Assembly (NCBI GenBank): GCA_012934845.2
Contig: WNNJ02001631.1
Coordinates: 1-64,000, forward strand
Length of the DNA stretch: 64,000 bases
Origin: Pomphorhynchus laevis
Taxonomy: Eukaryota; Acanthocephala; Palaeacanthocephala; Echinorhynchida; Pomphorhynchidae
Direction of reading: 5' to 3'
The notes beneath the pieces were generated by a model. It made no database searches. It was not told the origin of the DNA and worked only from the letters and a program-made list of their open reading frames with translations. The first letter of the stretch is position 1. Every line of letters starts with the position of its first letter. This document shows, piece by piece, positions 1-8,597 of this stretch. The translations under genes and the position numbers were made by a program.

Positions 1-315
1 ATATGTATTTATTTTTGAAAATTTATTCCTTTTGTCTGTTCTAAAAATTCTTTTGTAGAATTAATACTGAAATAGTGTTTTATACCAGTATTAATTTCGA
101 TTACCTGATTATTAGTTTTAAAGACTTTGTGCTTTAACTTTACAAATTTAGAAGCCTTGAATATGATATCATCAATCCAGATACGTAATTAACCATAATA
201 TCTTTATTTCGATTACCCTACAATTAATTATTATAATTTTGCTACTATTACCTGCCGTTCATTATTAATTATTTAATAATTATTATTCGCTTTTAATTCA
301 TTAGTTAATCATTTT

Positions 316-530
316 GCTAATGACGTATTTCCCCGAATGAAATTTGCTTATCTAGAATCTTATTATAATATTTATTATTAGTAATATTTATTATTAGTTA
401 TTTATTATAGCAGAGGAATATATATGTATACATAGGAATATTTATATATACTAGGAATATATAGGAATATATATTATATACTAGGAATAGTACATATGCA
501 TATTCCTCGACCGAACATAGCAGCGTCTCA
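316..530. repeat. Dispersed AT-rich repeat also present near 24.1 kb and 26.4 kb
   Basis: The block from 316 (GCTAATGACGTATTTCC) matches 24161-24237 over about 75 bases. A second block at about 500-525, with ATTCCTCGAC followed by AACATAGCAGC, matches 26446-26470 and more weakly 24122-24142. No protein is encoded. It may be a small non-autonomous element or host satellite-like sequence; its full ends are not clear. Confidence 0.45.
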
Positions 531-573
531 AAATGACGTTTTTTTCTGATATATAAAGTATATTTTTTATTCC

Positions 574-795
574 TATGCTTAGCCATAATAAATTATTAGC
601 ACGAGAAAAGTTCTTTTATATTACAACGTTTCGATCATACAGAGTGACACTTTTTAAGATAATAGTTTTCCTTTTTCATATAGTATTAGAAAACTACTAC
701 CTGGAAAATGATTTCTTTGTATGACCGAAATGTTGTAAAAATTTATATAAAAGAATTTTTCTCGTGTAAATGTTTTATAATGCCTAAGCATAAGA
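574..795. repeat. Imperfect inverted repeat of two PLE-like ends
   Basis: The left arm (about 574-660) read on the minus strand, and the right arm (about 690-795) read on the plus strand, share an ordered set of words: a GAAA(C/T)GTTGTAA block, a run of A/T with AAAAGAA, TTTTCTCGTG, and GC(C)TAAGCATA. The GAAACGTTGTAA word (minus strand, 621-632) also occurs at the end of the PLE at 11.74-13.35 kb. I infer two diverged PLE terminal repeats lying head to head. Confidence 0.45.
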
Positions 796-1210
796 TTTAC
801 ATTCATGCATTTAGGAAATGTATTATTATCTCTTCAAAATTAAACAAATTGAATATCAAGTTGACGCTTGATGAGTTTGCATAAGATTTTCTCGGCTTGC
901 CTAAATTGCTGTAACTGTTTATGCTATAAATATTTCCCGCTATTGATTTTAAATTTATTTTTAATATTATTATGTTATTTCAGTATCGTTAAGTTGGAAG
1001 GTTATAGTATTATTGTGTTGATTTATGTATTTTACTATTTTCTGTTTGATGACCCTTTTATAGTAACCTAGTTTAAAATATGTATCTATTATATTAAATG
1101 ATTTTGAAAGAAGCCAATATCGTTACAAATTGTTGCAATTCTTAAAATTACATTATTTAATTTACCATATTTAATATTATCATGGTATACACGAATTATC
1201 ATTCAAAAAT

Positions 1211-2374
1211 ATGTTTCTTGTAAATTTAAATATGTCATCTTTACGATATAAATTAATAGTAGTTTTAATTGATGTTAATTTAATGTTCATATCTAGATAT
1301 ATACTTTCTTTATCCTTAATATTGGTTTTGTTAAGAATGAGGCGGATCTGTGGGAAAAGTTTCTACAAAATGATATCAGTAGGAAAAGTTCCCCCGTTGA
1401 GGGAACTTTTCATACGAATTCCTCCTTTAACTACGGATAAAACTTCCCATAATCTTCATCTTCCTAACAATGCAAACAGTAAAGGCCTTCATCTCGTACC
1501 TCATTTTTCCTATTCATCCCCACATCTAAATACATCTCATACTTCTTTCTTCTCTTCACGTACTCCTTACTCTACCTCTACCGTATCACTTCTCAATAAT
1601 TTACATCCTTCTGTCAAAATTATCTCCAGTAACATCTCCGTTCAATCTATTCAACAATCCACTTCTGTCACACATGCTCCAACCGTATCACATATCAATA
1701 ATTTACATCCTTCCGTCAAAATCATCTCCAGTAACATCTCCGATCAACCGATTCAACACTCCACTCCTGTCACACATGCTCCAAACTATCTTAAATCTTC
1801 ACTTAGCACCCCTGTCATTCCCACGTTTATCTGCTCTTCTGCCTCTACTACTACCAGGTCTGTCCGTCCACCACTACGTAATCGTTTTCCTTCGCGCGAT
1901 CGATGCATTATCATATCTAATTTAAAGGTTTCCGAATCTGCTTCTCCACAATCTCGCCTCGATGATGATGTATCTGCTTTCAGGTCTATCCTAGCAACCA
2001 TTCTTCCTGATGATAACCCATCCCTCTTCAATAATATCGCTCCTGTATCCTTTATTCGTTTAAACAAATCCACTAAATCCAATCATCTCAGTCCTCCACT
2101 CTTAAAAATCGTTTTCCGACATAGTTCACATGCCTCTTCTGTACTCTCCCAACGCTTTAAACTTCTTACCACTTCATCTACTTGCCGTATCTTTCCTGAT
2201 CGCTCCCCTTCTGATATCGCCCAGCTCAATTTAGCTCGCATTGAGAAACATCGACGTGAAACAAACGGCGAGTCATCCTTATCTATACGTCAAATCAATG
2301 GAAATTTTCACGTTGTACACACAAGGCCAAAAATTCGATGGCGTCCCATCTCTCCCCCTTGTCTTCTTCGCTAG
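1211..2374 (+). CDS. LA2 ORF1 protein (RNA-binding/chaperone-type ORF1 of a CR1/L2-like LINE)
   Basis: The open frame is 387 codons; the first 50 or so are AT-rich and probably flanking DNA, so the true start is unclear. The conserved part begins at RDRCIIISNLK and continues through LDDDVSAFRSIL, PLLKIVF, IFPDRSPSDIAQLN and ends in IRQINGNFHVVHTRPKIRW. The same order is found in the ORF1 of the LB copy at 36292-37269, so this is a real domain shared by two families. The N-terminal half is Ser/Thr/Pro-rich and contains two tandem copies of a 34-residue unit (LHPSVKIISSNIS, 1587-1790). The PHD-like cysteines seen in other LA and LB ORF1 proteins are absent, so the 5' end is probably lost. The stop overlaps the ORF2 start by 37 bases. 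Confidence 0.7.
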   Translation: MFLVNLNMSSLRYKLIVVLIDVNLMFISRYILSLSLILVLLRMRRICGKSFYKMISVGKVPPLRELFIRIPPLTTDKTSHNLHLPNNANSKGLHLVPHFSYSSPHLNTSHTSFFSSRTPYSTSTVSLLNNLHPSVKIISSNISVQSIQQSTSVTHAPTVSHINNLHPSVKIISSNISDQPIQHSTPVTHAPNYLKSSLSTPVIPTFICSSASTTTRSVRPPLRNRFPSRDRCIIISNLKVSESASPQSRLDDDVSAFRSILATILPDDNPSLFNNIAPVSFIRLNKSTKSNHLSPPLLKIVFRHSSHASSVLSQRFKLLTTSSTCRIFPDRSPSDIAQLNLARIEKHRRETNGESSLSIRQINGNFHVVHTRPKIRWRPISPPCLLR

Positions 2375-5220
2375 TCAATCTCACTCCTAAGCATACTTTT
2401 CGTCTTAGTCTATTCAACACTCGCTCCATTCTTCATAAAGCTGATATGCTTCTCGATATCTTCGATCAATTATCTATCGATATTCTCTGCATTACCGAAT
2501 CCTGGCACTCTGACTCCGACGATCTTGCTATTCGTCGTCTATGTCGCTCTGGTTGTTCTCTAGTTGAATCAGCTCGTCAAATTGCATATCATACATCTAC
2601 TGCTTCTAACCATGGCGGTATTGTTGCCATTGCTCGTCACCCAATGTCTTTACGTAAAATCAACGTTAACATCCGTTACACTTCGTTCGAATTACTCATA
2701 TGCAGATTATCAACGCCTTTCCCTCTAGAACTTGTGATTGTATACCGTCCAGGTTCAGTTGCCCCATCACGTATCTTCTTTAACGACCTTGCAGATCTTA
2801 TGTCTCACTGTTCATTGTCTTATACTCCTTCTTTTGTTCTCGGTGACTTTAACATTCGTCTTGATCGCCCGTCTGACTCTGACTCTATCACTTTAACTAA
2901 TCTTTTTTCTGATTTTAACTATAAATTACTTTCAACAAGCCCAACTCATATTCTCGGCGGTGCTCTCGACATCATTGCTGTCCCTAACTGCTTCAATGAC
3001 TATACTTCCTTGTCAATTACTGATCCTGGTTTGTCCGATCATTTCCTTGTCACTCTTACTCGTCCCATCCTCCTTCTCCGCCTCCACCATTATCCACACC
3101 AAGTCGACCCTGGAAGCTTCTCGATATCCCTATTCTCTGCACAGCCTTACTTAATTCTTCACTCTTTTCACTTCCTCTTAACTATCTCTCTCCGATGATC
3201 TCTGCATTCTGTTTGATTCTGAACTTACGTCGATCCTCAATAACCTTCTGCCTAGTCGACTTCGACGTTCCCAGCGCTTGCGCCATGCTCCCTGGTTCGA
3301 TTCTGAATGTAGTCTTTCTAAGCGTCGACTCCGTCACTCTTTTCGTATATATAAACGCTTTATTAAACGTTCTCCCAACTCACTCACTCCAAATCTTCGT
3401 GATTCCTACTTTTCTCAACGCCGTTCACATTTCATTCTTATACGTACTAAACGTACTCTCTTTTGGCGAAATCAACTCGAGTCATCTTCCAACTCTAAAT
3501 CTCATTGGAAAATCTTAAACTCAATTCTTTCACGATCATCTGCTTCTTGTAATATAAATCCTGATGAATTTTCTTCTTATCTACAAACTAAGCTATCTAA
3601 TTTACTTTCCCTACTACCCATAGCCCCCTTGTACCCACTCTTATCTTTAAATACTTCCCTCCCAGAACTATTCCAACTTCTTCCCGTTTCGTCTGTTGAA
3701 GTTTCTTCGGTTCTGCTGTCATTACCTAATAAAACCTCTTCTTCTGACCCAATTCCCACTCACTTGCTTAAAAATATCTGTTCCTCTATCTTACCCTTCC
3801 TAACCACATTGTTCAACTCGTCCATCCGTAGCCGTACATTTCCTTCTATCTGGAAATGCGCCAGTGTTCGTCCTCTCATCAAAAAGCAATCTCTCGACTC
3901 TTCACTACCATCTTTGTACCGTCCTATTTCACTTCTCCCAACTCTCTCTAAACTCCTTGAGCGTGTAGTTCTCAAGCGAGTTAATACATATCTCTTTTCC
4001 TCTAACTTATTTCCTACCTTCTAAGCCGCTTTTCGCTCTAATTACTCTACCGAAATTACATGTCTTAAAGTTTATAACGACTTACTCATATCGCGCGATC
4101 ATAAATTATGTAGTGTCATAGTTTCTCTTGATCTATCGTCTGCTTTTGACATCGTCGATCACTCGATTCTTCTCCATCGCCTTCGTCATGATTATGAATT
4201 CTCTTTACCCACTGTATCATGGTTTTCTTCATATCTATCAAACCGTACATTTCGCGTCTATTCTAACTCTTCTCTCTCATCCATTCATGTATCCCGTCCG
4301 GTGTTCCACAACGCTCCGTATTAGGCCCTATGCTTTTCTCTCTTCTTCTTAGTGATTTGTCTTCGATTTCTCATAAATTTAACTTCCATGTTATGCAATA
4401 TGCTGATGACATTCTCATCTATGCTCATGCACCTGTTTATCGTATTCACGATCTTAGTGTTTCTGCTTCCGACTGTCTTGTCTCAATTTCCAATCATCTT
4501 TCTTCCCTTCGCCTTTCTCAGAATCCTGATAAATCCAAAATTATGTGGATCTTACCTCAACGCCTCGGCTTCGAACCTCCCTCCGTATCATTACATTCTA
4601 CAATTATTCCTATCGTTGATAATCTCGTTTTCCTAGTCTTCCATTTTGACAACCGACTTTCACTTAAACTTTTCGTTAGAGATAAAGTACGCTCATCTAC
4701 CTTGATACTCCGCAACCTCCGTCAAGTTCGTAGATTAATTGATTTCCCTTCTTGTATGACTCTAATATCTTCTCTCCTTTTTTCTAGACTCGATTATTGT
4801 CTTAGTCTATTTTCCAATTCACCTAAATCTACTCTTCTTCCCCTAAAACGCATCGTCAACGCAGCCGTCCGAATTCTTCTCTGTCTTCGTCGTTTTGATC
4901 ATACATCCTACCATCTTGCTTCTCTCGATTTGCCTACAATTTATTGTCGTGTTTAAATTCGTCTTCTTATCGTTGCTTTCCGCCTTGTAACTCTTCATAT
5001 CCCTTCATTTCTCAATCTTCCTTTTCTTGATAATTCTCGTCCTGTTTGCTGTTCCTTGCGTTCCTGTAATTCCCTTCTTTTACATGTCCCAAACTACTCT
5101 ACTTCATTGGACTCCGCTCCTTCATTGAGTCTGTTCCTCTATCGTGGAACCATCTGCCCATTCATATACGCCAATCAACTTCCTTGCCGTGCTTCAAACG
5201 GCAAATCCGATTCCATTTAA
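2338..5220 (+). pseudogene. LA2 ORF2 (endonuclease-reverse transcriptase), frameshifted
   Basis: ORF2 begins at the ATG at 2338 in the -1 frame relative to ORF1. EN motifs are ITESWHSDSDD (metal-binding Glu), VLGDFNIRLDR and DPGLSDHFLV. RT motifs are LYRPISLLPTLSKLLERV, SLDLSSAFDIVDHS and MQYADDILIYAH, with the catalytic YADD intact. The C-terminal region has LRRFDHTSYHLASLDLPTIY. The EN frame is lost near 3090. The RT frame meets a stop near 4022 and shifts again around 4300-4330, so several parts lie in different frames. Family ORF2 proteins are about 900-1000 residues. Confidence 0.85.
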
Positions 5221-5254
5221 ACAATTTATCTACTTGACTTTTTCATTTTTGTTT

Positions 5255-5310
5255 GTGGACTTGTAAGCGTACAGCTTGTACGCATTTGCCACATTAAATA
5301 AATTTGTATT
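5255..5310 (+). other. LA2 3' recognition hairpin and tail
   Basis: The arms GCGTACA (5267-5273) and TGTACGC (5277-5283) form a perfect 7-bp stem with a 3-base loop. The stem is followed by CATTTGCCACATTAAATAAAT. LA1 copies have the same structure with GCGTGC/GCACGC, so the stem is kept while its sequence changes. In related LINEs a 3' hairpin is bound by the RT for target-primed reverse transcription; that role is inferred here. Confidence 0.65.
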
Positions 5311-5650
5311 ATTAAGAGAAGGTTGAGAGGTCAACCTTCTCTTCGCGGACACCCCCTGATGCTGAAAACACAAAGGTACATGCATGCAGTTTCCTGCTTT
5401 GCCAAACGAGTCGTACGATCTTGGAATTCGCTTCAGAGTGCGACCGTTTTGTCGTCTACTGCTTCAAGTTTTTGCGCCCTACTGGATGATGACCCTTCCT
5501 TCTCAAGACAACGGTGGGATTTTCAGTAGTTTATCTGATGATGGAGGGACAAAACGACTCTTATTCTTTTTATTCTTTTTATTTTGTGAAGCAACTTGTA
5601 AAGAGCCTCGGCTCAATTCGTTGTCAATTAATAATAATAATAATTATATA
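5311..5650 (+). mobile_element. LINE family LC, 3' fragment (LB-type tail)
   Basis: A 5'-truncated LINE end encodes the last part of an ORF2 (SCFAKRVVRSWNSLQSATVLSS, about 5395-5455), which matches the 'R.WNSLP..VV...' motif near the C-terminus of CR1-like ORF2 proteins. The end has a GAGC/GCTC hairpin around 5605-5616 and a TAATAA run (5626-5645), like LB copies. A perfect 12-bp hairpin (5315-5326 with 5331-5342) sits at its 5' junction with LA2. Confidence 0.65.
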
Positions 5651-6000
5651 ACGCCTATCTAACAAAAATTAAACCATCAAATAAATATAAATATATGGAT
5701 AAAATTGAATTAATAGAATCCTTAAATATTTTGATAAATTAAAATTATTTAAAAGTAGGGACATCTATATTTAGACGAATAAAAGATGTTCCAATGGGAG
5801 GTAATAGTAGCACAATTATAGCTGACTTGATTTAATCATTATAGAATATTATTTTTTTCATTAATAAAACTGGACTATATAAAGATATCAAATATGTTTC
5901 GATATATTGATGATATATGTATATTTAACTCTAATAAGTTTTTTTTAATAAAAATGGATAAAAAATAAAAAATAAATGACGATAAAGAGGGTATCTGCAA
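5640..6000 (+). mobile_element. P6 retroelement fossil (PLE-like RT fragment)
   Basis: The stretch is close to 41627-41950 and encodes a decayed piece of an RT with the 'MGGN' and 'FRYIDDIC' blocks. The RT type is nearest to PLE-like RTs by motif, but the lineage is uncertain. It is broken in several places. Confidence 0.55.
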
Positions 6001-6059
6001 GAAGGTATATCATTTATGAGTATCTGCTAAAACGCATATTGTTTATCTAGTAGATATCT

Positions 6060-7560
6060 TCTGTATCTACTTTTTGATAGTTCAATAGGGTTTCCTTCAA
6101 AAATATTCTGCGTTCAACGTCGCCATGTAGAAATTCGCAAATATCGGTCCCAAAACACATCCCATCGACACCCCATCTACTTGTTTATATAATACCTTGT
6201 CTGGGGCATAGAACGGTATTCCAGATATGCAAATATTCAATAAGCTCGTTAAATCATCTTCCTTAATGTTAAATGGCATGAGTTCAGGATCATCATTATA
6301 ATATACATAGTTAATTATAATTTCGATTGTCTTCTCTGATGGTACATTAGTAAGGAGATCTTTCACATCCATATAATATATTACGGGCATTTCTTCAATT
6401 GCCTTAAGATAGTCTACGAACTCTTTGGTAAAACTTACCGAATACTCTTTAGGCAAATACTCGGATATTATGTTTTGCCAAGATCTTGGAAATTTCGTAA
6501 GTCAGTGTTTGTATGGTTGATACTATTGGCCTCAGAGACGGGTTGCCAAAGATTTATGCGTGTTCGCTGTGCCATATATGTACCAGGTCTCTTCTGACCC
6601 ACAGTTTTGTATAGCTACAGTTTCTTAGTAACATCGTCTTGATTAATTTTAAGAATAATTTTGTTCAATTGTTTAACATTTTCTATAGTTATAACGTCTG
6701 ATTTTCTTAGCATTCTTACGAGTTTTTTGTCCTGTGAAAGGATCTCATTAAGTTTCTTATGGTATTCTTTTTTTTGCATTATTGGAAATGCTATGTCTAT
6801 GGCATATGTCGAATGATGCGGTAGGTTATCCCACCGATGTAATCACTAGGCGGGTAGATCAGTTGCGGGGACATAGCAGAGTCTTGTATAAATTTAGATT
6901 TGGCAGATTATCAAAAGTGTATAGACTCTCAAGGAGAGGAATTAACATGTGGAATTCGTTGCCTGAGGAAGTCGTTGCAGCCCCCAGTTTGAGAACGTTT
7001 AAATCACGATGCTACAAATGGATACACGAACAATGCCGCCATTCAACACTACCACTGGAATACCCTAATTAGCTACGTTGACTGACCATTGCTTTTGTTT
7101 TATTTTTTTATTATTTTTTTTGAACTCTGCCTGAATAGCCTTTTGGTTTTGGTATGTATTGGAATAATAATAACAATATTGCAACTTTATCGAACTTAAT
7201 AATTTGTATATACGGATTATCCATAAACACTTTTAGTGATTTGTGTTGCTTTTTTGTGATAATATCTGCCGTCGTTCGTTTTGGTAAGTACAAACCAAAC
7301 TTTTTAAGCTCAAAATCGAAATTTTTCATCATCTTTGATTTTCAATTTGTCGTTGTTGCTCATGTCAGTAATTTGGCAGTACATCTCTTCAACAGCCGCA
7401 TTTTGCTTGTAAATATCAAATATCGTTCTAATATGACACTTCAATCCGAGCGACAAGATCTTTCTTATTTCGTCAGGAACCTCAATGTATGTGAAGTTAA
7501 TAATGTTTCCTTAAAATTATGTCATATATAATAATCTCGGCCATATAATGTTGAAAATTC
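6060..7560 (-). mobile_element. P4 Penelope-like element fragment, interrupted by an LB LINE
   Basis: Read on the minus strand, this holds an upstream PLE region (FDFELKKFGLYLPKRTTADI, 7111-7332), then KEYHKKLNEILSQDKKLVRM (about 6660-6780), a stretch with RTRINLWQPVSEANSI, and an RT core with MPVIYYMDVKDLLTNVP and GVSMGCVLGPIFANFYM (6097-6456). These are in the order expected for a PLE RT. A LINE fragment (6785-7175, plus strand) lies inside it. The element is broken and I did not see its GIY-YIG domain. Confidence 0.7.
6785..7175 (+). mobile_element. LB-family LINE 3' fragment nested in P4
   Basis: The fragment encodes the C-terminus of LB ORF2 (VDQLRGHSRVLYKFRFGRLS, then LSRRGINMWNSLPEEVVAAP), ending at a stop near 7070. 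It is followed by a 3' end with AATAGCC...TTTTGG and an AATAATAATAACAAT tail. The flanking sequence on both sides is P4 on the other strand, so this is a later insertion into the PLE. Confidence 0.75.
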
Positions 7561-7574
7561 TGAACATTCTTCAA

Positions 7575-7615
7575 TTTAATGCGAAATGGAGGTCCTACCT
7601 CCATTTCGCATTAAA
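7575..7615. repeat. Perfect 19-bp fold-back hairpin
   Basis: Arm 7575-7593 (TTTAATGCGAAATGGAGGT) is exactly complementary to 7597-7615, with a 3-base loop. It lies at the edge of the P4 fossil, in AT-rich DNA, and is not explained by any coding feature. See findings for similar fold-backs at insertion junctions. Confidence 0.9.
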
Positions 7616-7700
7616 ATTATTAATTATTATTTATATTTATTGTTAATTTATATATTGTATAAAATACATAGACTCAGTTATCTAATTTGTTGAACGTTAG

Positions 7701-7737
7701 AATTTGTGAATAGTTCAATTTGTGAATAGTTCAATAG
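7701..7737. repeat. Short tandem repeat
   Basis: About 2.2 copies of a 17-base unit (AATTTGTGAATAGTTC plus one base) lie here, just before the P2 fossil. Nothing suggests a function. Confidence 0.6.
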
Positions 7738-7740
7738 ATC

Positions 7741-8173
7741 AATTGTCCTACGCTCGAACGTGTCTAAATCTCAAGACAAACTATACAGGCAGATCCGAGG
7801 AACTGCAATGGAAAGTCCTATCGCACCTGCATATGCTGGTTTATATGTAGCGAGCATAGAACAGTTTTTTACATCACCACAACTTCTACCATCAGCATGG
7901 CTTAGATATATAGATGACGTGCTTTTTATATGAGAAGATTGACGGCCAATGTTGGATACATTTATTCAAGCTCTGAAAGAATTTAGCGAATTACAGTTTG
8001 TTGAGGAAAAACCTATTAATGGTCGTGTGGCATTTTTCGATGTTGAAATGTACAGAGACAATAACAATATATGGCAAACAACCTTGCATCGTAAATTTAA
8101 AGGCGGAAAATCATTAATACATGCTAGTAGCGTACATGCTCCTAAAATCAAACGATTACTCATTCGTAATGAG
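7741..8173 (+). mobile_element. P2 Penelope-like RT fragment
   Basis: The encoded sequence has PLE RT blocks: YRQIRGTAMESPIAPAYAGL, then AWLRYIDDVLF, then FSELQFVEEKPINGRVAFFD with the DVEMY block. It differs clearly from the P1 RT, so it is another PLE family. It ends abruptly at 8173, where the left terminal repeat of P1 begins. I infer that P1 inserted into P2. It is broken. Confidence 0.75.
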
Positions 8174-8597
8174 CAATCGCCGTGCGGATATCAAACGCTC
8201 AGAAACGACAGCCGGTGCAGTGGCACATGCAATTTCGCATGGAGAAGCGGAAGCATTCGATTATACAGTAGTCGAGGATAATCTGCACATCATAAACACG
8301 AGGAGGAACCGAGAGCTACAATAAATGGCACAGCTTATGGCTGAAAGTCCACATGGGCTAGCATACAGTCCACAACATAATGGGCAGGATATGACATGAC
8401 GCCACATCTAATGTTTTAAAGAAACAAAATTTTTAATTCTTTAACTGTTCATGTATTTGTAGATTTCGAAAAAGCCCTAGAAGGGCGAAACGTCAAGAAA
8501 ACAAACTTTTTGGTTGAATTTTGCGGTTTTCCTTATTTAATTTTAACTATATGATCGCATATGTTACAGATCCCGGATCGCAGCTTGATCAGATGTC
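8174..8597 (+). repeat. P1 left terminal repeat (pseudo-LTR)
   Basis: The repeat matches 10956-11379 base for base without gaps, apart from about nine substitutions. It begins inside the GIY-YIG coding region and ends inside the N-terminal coding region of the next unit. The hammerhead-like stem at 8474-8494 is near its middle. Confidence 0.9.
8464..8494 (+). ncRNA. Hammerhead-ribozyme-like remnant in the P1 left repeat
   Basis: The stem GCCC (8474-8477) with GGGC (8483-8486) is directly followed by GAAACGTC (8487-8494). This is the layout of helix II and the GAAA core of minimal hammerhead motifs described in PLEs. The upstream strand that should read CTGATGA is degenerate here (TTTCGAAAAA), so catalysis is doubtful. 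The motif call is inference. Confidence 0.45.

Larger units (their letters stand above)
1..1330. other. AT-rich lead-in without a recognisable gene
   Basis: I see no protein with family motifs here; the short open frames are AT-rich and low in complexity. The stretch holds a dispersed repeat (316-530) and an inverted pair of PLE-like ends (574-795), listed separately. The boundary with the following LINE is set by the change from AT-rich to C/T-rich coding sequence at about 1335-1410. Confidence 0.5.
1335..5310 (+). mobile_element. LINE family LA2, nearly full length, L2/CR1-like
   Basis: The copy carries, in order, an ORF1 (to 2374), an overlapping ORF2 with EN and RT (2338-5220) and a 3' end with a hairpin and TAAAT-rich tail (5267-5310). 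ORF2 order (EN, linker, RT, C-terminal domain) and motifs such as YRPISLLP, LSSAFDIVDHS and QYADDILIYAH fit the CR1/L2 branch of LINEs. The copy is broken by frameshifts and stops in ORF2, so it cannot move on its own. A 10-bp fold-back hairpin at 1384-1410 may mark the 5' junction. The 3' end abuts another LINE fragment (LC) at 5311. Confidence 0.85.

Noticed and set aside
398-1071. Short open frames in the AT-rich start of the window
   Set aside because: Hydrophobic, low-complexity translations that arise easily in AT-rich DNA; no support.
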